Source of the DNA: Sanguinoderma infundibulare
Lineage: Eukaryota; Basidiomycota; Agaricomycetes; Polyporales; Polyporaceae
Reading direction: 5' to 3'
DNA: 64,000 nucleotides
Assembly (NCBI GenBank): GCA_032821775.1
Contig: JAVLRN010000003.1
Location: forward strand, 62,001-126,000
The notes under the pieces are model-generated. The model did not search any database. It was not told where the DNA came from and saw only the letters and a list, made by a program, of their open reading frames with translations. Position numbers and translations under genes: made by a program. Shown piece by piece: positions 55,335 to 64,000 of the stretch (the stretch's first letter is position 1; each line of letters starts with the position of its first letter).

Positions 55335-55519
55335 ACTTTCCCTTTGTTCTTTGATGCTATTGTCTCTTGAAAGGGCCAGAGCTGACCGCCGGTCGATTCC
55401 GGGTCAAAATCGATCGATGCTTCCCGTTCCGACCGCTTAACGGGAACCATGTGAGGCCGGGGTGACGTCTCGCTCGACGCAGCTCCGCTCCGACCACGAC
55501 CACGACCACGACCACGACC

Positions 55520-56242
55520 ATGGCTACCGCTGCTTCTGCACAGTCACCTCTTGTGCTCTCATCCATGTCCACTTCCCCTGTTGACGCACAATCGTCTCAA
55601 CCATCCGATTCGAGCGACCGGTCATCGCTGGAATCCACGCCGAATGCGCAGGGATCCTCGAAGTTGCCGATGTACAAGTTTGTGTGGGGGGTGAGTTTCT
55701 CGATCACATCTGTGTTCATTGTGGTGCCAATACAATGTGGTGTAGAAGGATGTCCTACGAAAACATTTTCCGCAGCCTTCTATCCCCATCCTCCTCGATC
55801 CCTGTTCCGTAGACGTTGACCACCCTACGGACCTCCCTCTGTGCTGGTACGGCGTGAAATTTCTCTCCACGCATATCTTCCAATACGCCGAGCGCATGGG
55901 CCTCGCGGCGTACGTCATCGAAGACGGCGATCTCATTGGTTACAAGGCGGGAGAGTTGGACCCGTTCCGGACCTGGGGAAAGTTTGACGTGTGGTTCAAG
56001 AAGAAGACGAATCTCCAAGCAGGACTTACGCGGGTCTGGGGATGTTCGACCAGGTTTATTACCATATTCTCGAACCACGACCTGCCTCACATCACGGACG
56101 AGATGTGGAATGCCGCTTGCGACATACTCGACGACATGGAATACCCGTGTCAGCTCCAGTGGTATCTCGATCGTAACATGAAGGTGCGTAGTAGCCTGCG
56201 AGTGGCTCCCAATCATCTCCTGACCATTTTCACCAGTACTAG
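55520..56242 (+). CDS. B-family protein, copy B6
   Basis: Exons 55520-55690, 55746-56183 and 56237-56242, about 204 residues. Leader MATAASAQSPLVLSSMSTSP preceded by six repeats of CGACCA. Core KDVLRKHFPQPS-type start, LPLCWYGVKFLSTHIFQYAE, KAGELDPFRTWGKFDVWFKK, TDEMWNAACDILDDMEYPC and LQWYLDRNMK; Tyr-stop micro-exon. Promoter truncated at the block edge, so it has no divergent R partner. Confidence 0.7.
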
Positions 56243-56349
56243 GAGCTTTGTCGAGCCATCTATCGTCGCTGTATGCATATTCTGCTATCGCCATCGTCTA
56301 CTGTTTTCCTTGTAGTATCGCTGGTCTCTGTATCTCATAGATCCTCAAT

Positions 56350-57000
56350 TCACACCCTCTACTCCCTCCTGTCCTGCCGTGACGTTTTCGAGGCTGTGGT
56401 CGCGTGACATATGGCTATTTTACGTGCATACCAGTACGCCATTGAACCCCGCATCTCTGTCTGACAAACCACCACCCAGGGAAGTAGCAAGAGATACATA
56501 AGTACGCGCGATGCAGCCTTAGTGCAGCTGCTGGACTTGAAACCTGCCACGATTCCATTGAAGGCCGGCATCCTGCCCAGGTTCTGCACATGAGGTCAGT
56601 ACAAGCGCCTCTCGGCGGCATTGGAAGCTCACTGACCGCATCCCAAGGGCACGCCCTGCCCTGACCTGGGAGGGTGCTGGGAACAAACGAAACTGAACGC
56701 CCCCCGTCAGCCTCGGGATCACTAACCACCACGTCGCCGGCGCAGACAAAACAAACGTTGTCGATAAAGTACCATATCGTGATGCCGACGCACGTCGACA
56801 CGGCCCGGCACGCGGAGATGACCCAGTGTTCTGCTGCTCGAGGAGCGTGGCGGTCTCGGGAAGCGTCATCCGTATCTCGAGCTCTGTGATCGCAACCTCA
56901 ACTCCGAGCGTGACAAACCCCTGCTTATTCTCTACGAGCGTCATGGGGACCTCACCGACAATGAAGTGCCGGTTTGACAAGCTCGATTTTGACCGCGTTC
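56350..57000 (-). pseudogene. GH10 xylanase 3' fragment, X4
   Basis: Minus-strand [40 protein letters not shown] (nucleophile Glu kept), shifted-frame [37 protein letters not shown], and the final [14 protein letters not shown] exon at about 56560. The best preserved of the five fragments, but it still carries the common frame shift after LLEQQN. Confidence 0.8.
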
Positions 57001-57418
57001 CGCTGGTTTTTGCATGCAAGACTTCACACTCATCGTCGCGCAGCCCATAGACGGCGTCCTGAGCTGACTTCGACCTGTACCCGTATGCCATGACCATGTT
57101 AATCCTTCCAGGGCAATTCGAGCCAAAAGGTTACGACGCTTCTCTTTCCGAGTCGTTTGACCCTGTGGGCGCACGTATGCATCCGTGTCTCGATCAGCGG
57201 TTGATCTGCAAGGATTGACAGTGGTGTTCGTACACATGTTTACGCCGCACCGTAGTACATACAACACAGGTCTGGCTACATTCTGAAAATACGATCTACA
57301 GTGCTTACGAATCACGAGTGATGCAGATGATTAACACGACATTCCTTTCGGTACTCCTCCACGTCTCTCGCTGATATGGACTTGAAATGCTCTGCAACCC
57401 GACCGCATCATGAACCAA

Positions 57419-60400
57419 CTACGACTGTTTCTCCTTTCCCTTTCCACTGGCATTCGTGCGCGAAGGACCTGCATCTCGGTTTTCCTCAGGCAAGGCCTGA
57501 TTCTGCGAAGGGAAGTACAGACGTAAGTGAACCCTGCGAAGCCGCAAATAACGTATGAAGAACACACTCACCGGACGAACTGCTAATAAGAAGGCATGAT
57601 AGCGCGGATCATTTACCAACTCCGGATCATGCGTGAAGCCCCGATGATCAACCAAGCTCAAGCTCCTCGTCCGCGCACGTCCCGCAGTTGGACGTGCTTC
57701 TGGACTGGGGTGCTGAATGGTGCCCTCATTTTGCCTGGCGCGCGAGTCTGCAGCAAGCTGCTTATGAGCCCTGGAAAGGAATTCAGGATCGTGGAACGGC
57801 GTGCTGCCGCGCGGCCATCGATATCCTTCACCGCTCCTGCCAGCGGCAAACCCGAGCGGGGCCCATTGGTGCACGATGGCCCACAGCACCTCGTCGAGGA
57901 ATTCGCAAAAACGGTTGTAGTTTATCTCGACATCTCGCTCGTTCAAGCCATTAGCACGGAGCTTCTTCAGCATCAAATTCTTGCCGGCTCTAGTCGTGGG
58001 TGCGAGACCGTCAGCCAGACGGATCAGGTCTTCAATTGAGTACAGTTTCGATCCTGGTTGGGCATCTGAACGGTTCACATCCCGGGGCACGTTCGGAGTG
58101 ATGCGAAGGTTCTCGGTCAGCCCCACCAGTCGGCCTACTGTCGTGCTGCCCTCAGCAGCATCGGGAGGCTGGCGATCCATGTCTTGCCTCGCCCCGCTGT
58201 CTGAAGCTTCGGTGCTGCGCGTGCCATGGTCTTGACGTGGACGGTCTTCATCTTGGTGGACACTACCGTAGCTGAGACTACGGCCGCGCGGGCGTGCAGC
58301 GACAGTGACGGCAGAGGTGTCCGTGGGCACGCTGGACTCCGAGGAGGCTACAACAGGGAACGGGATGTGCGAAGACACGCCGAGAGTGCGTGTCAAGTCG
58401 CTGGTAGACAACCCACGTTCCTGATCCTGGATCCCCAGGTGCTCGTCAGTCTGAGTGGCGGGACTGCGAAGGACTCGGGATGGATATGAGGCAGCCAACC
58501 TCCCAGACGGCATGGTGACGCCCGGGTTGAAGGCGAAGTCTGCACCGTCACCATGCCGGGTGCCGACGAATGTGTGCGTCCGAGCAGCAGTCGCTGAGGA
58601 CTCGGCGGACGGCACGAGAGGAGGCTTATGGCGGGAAGGAATAGAGGGCATGCCTCTCAAGTCGTCGGCGGACAACCCATGTTCCGGATCTTGCATCGCC
58701 TGGCTGCTAGAAGCCTGAACATGGTGACCACCGTGGTCCCGGTTTGGACGCAAGAGTTGCTGGCTCGCGGAAGGAATGAAGTCGGAGCCATCGGCACCGC
58801 GGTCCTGCGTAACGATGGGGTCATAAAACGGGTTACCGCTACCCCCGGGGGACATGATGGATGGAAGCAGGGGGCAGGAAGGGGCGCGCGGCGTGTCAAC
58901 CAATTTGTCGAGAGACCAATCGGCTTCCGAGAGACGGTCCGGAATGACAGCACGTCTCCGCGCTTGCAGACCCTCAAGCATGCGAACCTGAAGGGATGTT
59001 TGCTGCCCCCCAGTGGGCTGAGCACGCGGGGTCATGGGACTGGAATTCGGAACGTCGTTTCGAGCCGGCAATGATCCAAGTTCATGTGGGCGACCATGCG
59101 CGCGCGGGGTCAGCAAAGCCGCATCGCCCGTCCCCTGTGTAGGTCCCAGCAGATGGAATGGAATCACGGTGTTGTCGAAGATATTTGGGGAACGAGTGGG
59201 GGTCTGGGGAAAAATGGCGTGCCGTCTGCTGCTTGACACCAGCGCGTTCCTTTGAGCCTAGGTTGTATGATATTAATTTGTATCGTCGCTCGAGAATCAT
59301 TCATGCAGTATCACTTACGTCGTTTAACTTCCTAGGCCGGTTTGCTGGGGTCGCAGGGATGTTGTCCAATACAGGGTCTTCGTCAAGACGTTCGAAGTTT
59401 ACCACAACTTCGCCACTGTCGTCAACGGCATCGACCGGCTTCTCAACCACAGAGGCCTGCATGTGAGTGCAGAGAACAGGTTAGAAAGCTTTGCATGCAT
59501 GTGAGTTAAACCCGCGTAGAAAACTTGGTTTACCTTGCTTGCGGCTGATGGCAAGACAAAATCCTTGTCATGTCCGTCGCCTTCTGGTATAAACCCGTCC
59601 GGCAAGTCAAACCACGACTTCTGGTTTGTGAGCGGACTGTCGTGCGGGAAATTCAATGCTTCCTTGGCGTGTTGAAGAAAGAGACGAAAGTGGGGATTGA
59701 GTGCGTTCTTGTGCGGAAGCTGGAAGACATTATAAACTTGTCTCTGGCGGGCCCAGTCCTTCGGGCCGCCTTCGGAAGTTGGATTTGAGTCCTCGAATAC
59801 TGCATTTGGCGCTTTCATCTGGTCCGGTCGGTATGGAGCTGTAATAGGGATAAATAAGCGCTCCGTCAAACTGCCGCGATGTCATGAAATAAATCTCATA
59901 CCAAGTTGCAGACGCAGCCGTTTCCGCGGCGGAGAGCCGTCACGATCTAGTGTTGGAGCACCAGATGACGGGCCCACACTACCTTGATGGTGAGCTGCTC
60001 TACTCCGTGTCACCGGACCTTCAGCAGAAGGATCAGCATTATGACAGATCGAGTCGTCAAAAATATCGGAGCGGAGGTAGGTGAAAGGTCTGAACCATGT
60101 ACCGGCCATCATTAAAACCTTGACTACCTGCACGTCCGGGTATTCGCAGAAAGCCGTCCTCGCCTGCTTGTCCCTCTGCTCCGAGGTCGACATGAAGATG
60201 TTTTCCGCGGCCCGCCTGCCCTGCTCTGTCTCCGCATCCACATTCCCCAACGGTTTTATCTCCACGAGAAAAAGCAGCTCATGCTTATTCCCACCCGTGA
60301 CTTTCGGGGCATGGAATAGCAGGGCGTAATCGGGGAGACAGAAACGATAATCCCGTTTCGCGAAGGCCTGACGATCAAATAAAGGATGCTGCGCACCACA

Positions 60401-60679
60401 GCTGAGAGCAGAGTAGTCGACGTCGAACGTGTTGGCCCAGGTATGGAGGATGTATTCCACCGCCGGGTAGGTGCGGTACTCCCAGGTGCGGTTGCCTGGT
60501 TCTTGGCCGTAGTCAAACAAGTGATTGGCTGTGCGGAAGAATGTGGACCTCTTCAAGACCACGACGTCCTCATCGTCCTATGGGACATGGTCATGGAGTG
60601 ATCAAGAACATAAATTATGAGATAAGCTCACCAGGAGCTGCTGTAACCTGGGATCTGGCGGGTTGGCCGCGGCGGACAT
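57419..60679 (-). CDS. R protein, copy R3: PD-(D/E)XK nuclease-like N-terminus, ~1,001 aa
   Basis: Five exons: 60632-60679, 59902-60577, 59534-59838, 59319-59456 and 57419-59257 (3,006 nt in frame). Exon 1 MSAAANPPDPRLQQLL; exon 2 with YPAVEYILHTWANTFDVDYS, then CLPDYALLFHAPKVTGGNKH and ELLFLVEIKPLG (D...E-x-K intact). Exon 3 has PHFRLFLQHAKEALNFPHDS and SWFDLPDGF; exon 4 VDAVDDSGEVVVNFERLDED. Exon 5 is disordered with RGLSTSDL and HGLSADDL repeats, then LYSIEDLIRLADGLAPTTRA and INYNRFCEFLDEVLWAIVHQ, ending KGKEKQS. It is closest to R1 by eye. Exon 1 to exon 2 splicing is preserved to the base in all three copies. Divergent from B7. Confidence 0.75.
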
Positions 60680-61103
60680 GATCGGAATGGGCGACTGAGT
60701 CAAGACTTGTTAGTTGGTGTCGGTGTATACATCGAGAACTAAAGTGCTCACAGTGGCCGTGTCGATGGGAGGGATAGCGTATCTGGGGCCGGGAAGAGTC
60801 AAACGTGAGGCAGGGTGTCGATGTGGTTGGTATTCAAGGACAAGTTCAAGAAGCGCCGCGTTGGTGTCCGTATACTCCGCAAGGCTACATTCGCACGCAG
60901 CTTGATCCTTTGTTCTTTGATGCTATTGTCTCTTGAAAGGCCAGAGCTGACCGCCGGTGCCGAGGTCGATTCCGAGTCAAAATCGATTGGTGCATGCCCG
61001 TTCCGAGCGCTCAATTGGAAGCACGTGATGGTGAGAATGCGAGGTCCTCAAGGCGCCTCGCTCGACGCAACTCCGCTCCCACCCTTCAACCACGACCACG
61101 ACA
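60680..61103. promoter_or_regulatory. Shared divergent promoter R3/B7
   Basis: 424 bp between start codons, nearly the same as R1/B3, with CCTTTGTTCTTTGATGC, ATTGG and CACGTG (61022-61027). Confidence 0.6.
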
Positions 61104-61828
61104 ATGGCCGCCACTGCTTCTCCACAGTCGCCTCCCACTCTCGCCTCCATGTCCACTTCCCCTATCGATGCACAGGCGTCTCAAACCTCTGATTCGAGCC
61201 AGCCGTTATCACAGGAATCCACGCCGAATGCGCAGGGATCATCGAAGTTGCCAATGTACAAGTTTGTGTGGGGGGTAAGTTCTCGATCACATCTGTGTTC
61301 ATTGTGGTGCCAAACTCACAATGTGGTGCAGAAGGATGTCCTACGAAAGCATCTTCCACAGCCTTCTATCCCCATCCTCCTCGATCCTTGTTCCGTGGAC
61401 GTCGACCACCCAACGGACCTCCCTCTGTGCTGGTACGGCGTGCGTTTTCTCTCCGCGCATATCTTCGAATACGCAGAGCGCATCGGCCTCGCGGCGTACG
61501 TCGTCGAAGATGGATGGGGTTTCAAGGCGGGAGAGTTGGACCCGTTCCGGACCTGGGGAAAGTTTGACGTCTGGTTCAAGAAGAAGACGAATCTCAAAGT
61601 CGGACTTACGCAGGTCTGGGGATGTTCGACCACGCTTCTCACCCTATTTTCGAACCATGACCTGCCTCACATCACGGACGAGATGTGGGGTGACGCTTGC
61701 GACGTATTCGACGACATGGAGTACCCCGAGGAGCTCCGGTTTCAGTGGTATCTCGATCGTAATGTGGAGGTGCGTAGTAACTCGCTCGTGGCAACCAATC
61801 ATCTACTGACCATGTTCACCAGTACTAG
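61104..61828 (+). CDS. B-family protein, copy B7
   Basis: Exons 61104-61274, 61332-61769 and 61823-61828, about 204 residues. MAATASPQSPPTLASMSTSP leader; SSKLPMYKFVWG | KDVLRKHLPQPS; VRFLSAHIFEYAERIGLAAY; WGFKAGELDPFRTWGKFDVW; EELRFQWYLDRNVE; Tyr-stop. The first intron is 57 nt and in phase, so an unspliced frame also stays open. The conserved GT-AG signals and conservation with other copies favour splicing. Confidence 0.7.
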
Positions 61829-61949
61829 GAACGTTGTCGTGCTATCTATCCCCGTCGTCTATTGTTTTCCTTGTAGTATCGCTGGCCCCTGTATCTCATA
61901 GATCCTCAATCCACACCTTCTGCGCCATCCTGTCCCGCCATGACGTTTC

Positions 61950-62641
<692 letters not shown>

Positions 62642-63910
62642 TCATCGTGATGTGAGGTATGCTCTGGCGTCCTCGCGTTCGACTACGACCACGACCGCGA
62701 CCGTGTATGATCGAAGTACAATTACGACAGCAAAGCGATAACCATAACTGCAAATGAGCAACTGGACGCAGCGCCGCCGCGAACCGTCACTGTTTCTGCG
62801 ACGCGCGGCCCTGGGCCTTGTCGCGAATTCGAGCAAAGGCTTAAAAACCGCCCGCTCTTGTTCCGCTTCAGGCTCTGGTTTGGGCGTCCCGACGGCTGTG
62901 CTCTTCGAAGAAGAGGCGGCGGCGGTTGTCTCGCCCGACGCGCCAAGGGACTGGGGATCCTCGTTCTCCTGGAGCTGGACGGCACATAGGACTGGGGCGG
63001 GGGCTGCTTTGCGTGTGCGTCGGCCCTGGCCCTTCCTCATCGTGAGGGTATTGCGCAGCCGTCTGCAGGACTCCGACGCCGGCCGCTTCCGCTTCGCATC
63101 CGCGGTATCCGAGTCATCGCCTTCGTTCCCAGTGCCCTGTCGGCGCTGAGACTTCTTTTCCTTCTTCTTTCCTTGCGGTGCACGCTCTTCCGGCGGAGGT
63201 TTCGGGACGCGCTGCCCTGGGGCGATGGGTGATAACCCCCCGTGCAGGACGTGCAGGGCTGACTTGGCCGTCTCCACATCGATCCAAGCGATGCCCTGAG
63301 GGACTGTAATCCGCTTGAGTTCCGCGTCTACATGGCGAGCGAGGAGGGGGTGGAGGTGCAACATCAGCGTCGCCGCTGACCCTACGACCCAAACCGTTAA
63401 GGGAAGGAGCAAATACTCACCGACTACCCTCTGGACCACTTCGGCCGTCGCCTGGAACGCCCCCTTTGCCCAGAAGGCCCAGTGAGCTTTGTGATCCCTG
63501 TCAACGAATGCCTTAAGCGCGGCCAGCGCGAATACCGCCTCCGCCCCGGGCTGGCACACCGACACGTGCTCCAAAACGGGAGCCAGTGCAGCCTGGACGT
63601 CCGCGACGCCGCCGTGTATGCGCCGCCACCACGTCATGGTCGGGTCCTTGTGGCCGGTGTGCCAAGCGTCGGAGGTACGGCTGCCGACTGTAAACGCCTT
63701 TTGCTCTTCGGTGAGGAACTTGTGGACAGACCACCGACGGAAGTGGATTACGAAAGGATGGTTGGCCGAGATGGTACCGTCATCCATGATGCCCTGCCTG
63801 CCTGGCACTTCCCGGGCGATATACAGGGGGTACTTGTCGTAGGACGTTGCTGTCGATGTCGACGCGACTGGAGCAGGGGCGAAGGAGCGGGTGGGGGATG
63901 AGCTCGCCAT
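62642..63910 (-). CDS. D2: internally deleted paralogue of D1 (about 422 aa)
   Basis: Start at 63910 (MASSSPTRSFAPAPVASTST). The N-terminal domain matches D1 (REVPGRQGIMDDGTISANHP; MTWWRRIHGGVADV). The acidic and basic middle of D1, between RPASE and LTMRKGQGRR, is missing (roughly 390 bp), removing two of the three basic clusters. Near the C-terminus a frame change replaces the D1 end with FATRPRAARRRNSDGSRRRC, and the frame runs on into block III sequence. A candidate 45-nt in-phase intron (GTGAGTATTT...GTCAG) matches the 42-nt one in D1. Possibly a pseudogene. Confidence 0.5.
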   Translation of the reverse strand: MASSSPTRSFAPAPVASTSTATSYDKYPLYIAREVPGRQGIMDDGTISANHPFVIHFRRWSVHKFLTEEQKAFTVGSRTSDAWHTGHKDPTMTWWRRIHGGVADVQAALAPVLEHVSVCQPGAEAVFALAALKAFVDRDHKAHWAFWAKGAFQATAEVVQRVVGEYLLLPLTVWVVGSAATLMLHLHPLLARHVDAELKRITVPQGIAWIDVETAKSALHVLHGGLSPIAPGQRVPKPPPEERAPQGKKKEKKSQRRQGTGNEGDDSDTADAKRKRPASESCRRLRNTLTMRKGQGRRTRKAAPAPVLCAVQLQENEDPQSLGASGETTAAASSSKSTAVGTPKPEPEAEQERAVFKPLLEFATRPRAARRRNSDGSRRRCVQLLICSYGYRFAVVIVLRSYTVAVVVVVEREDARAYLTSR

Positions 63911-64000
63911 GACAGTGGTTAGGAGGGGCTGTGGGCGTGGATATGACAAAGCGGGTGCGCCAAATTCTGAATTATTCCGGGAACGTGGTGCGACCATAGG

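Overview
The window comes from a filamentous basidiomycete, most likely an Agaricomycete. Genes are split by many short (about 42-70 nt) GT-AG introns. The identifiable families fit that group: a fungal hAT transposase, an expanded seven-helix membrane family, an SRPK-type kinase, a dynamin-like GTPase, and pieces of a GH10 xylanase. The window is an accessory, duplication-rich region with few housekeeping genes.

Layout. 1-1.2 kb: 5' part of an RNF216-like RBR ubiquitin ligase that looks damaged. 2.7-11.4 kb: a nested structure in which fragments of an SRPK-like kinase gene flank a copy of a repeated gene family (here called B), and a complete 6,652-bp hAT transposon sits 13 bp upstream of that B copy's ATG. 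The hAT has 18-bp perfect inverted repeats and an 8-bp target duplication. It carries captured gene pieces (MFS transporter, cullin) and an intact cargo gene. 12.3-17 kb: two seven-helix membrane protein genes. 18.1-26.2 kb: duplication block I. 26.3-28.0 kb: a third seven-helix gene. 30.7-32.2 kb: gene D1. 33.4-40.1 kb: block II, inverted. 40.3-42 kb: a decayed gene. 42.9-44.8 kb: a secreted repeat protein with many dibasic RR sites. 45.3-47 kb: an SRPK-like kinase. 48.6-51.7 kb: a dynamin-like GTPase. 53.1-55 kb: an unknown gene. 55.3-62.7 kb: block III. 62.6-63.9 kb: D2, an internally deleted copy of D1.

The most interesting feature is the 7-8 kb block present three times, twice direct and once inverted, in the order B - GH10 xylanase 3' fragment - R - shared promoter - B. 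R is a five-exon gene for a protein of about 1,000 residues. Its N-terminal domain carries a PD-(D/E)XK-nuclease-like signature (PDY...E-x-K), followed by a long low-complexity region and a conserved helical C-terminal patch. B is a small three-exon gene (about 200 residues) transcribed divergently from R across a 424-439 bp intergenic region. All three R copies and all seven B copies keep open frames and splice sites, including a final micro-exon that supplies only the last residue and the stop (TAC TAG). The xylanase pieces hitch-hiking in the blocks share an ancestral frameshift and are dead. This pattern suggests selection on an R/B pair that duplicates as a unit. Its function is not known from the sequence.

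Gene models were read by eye from splice signals. Exon limits are given where they could be read, and outer limits of pseudogenes are approximate.
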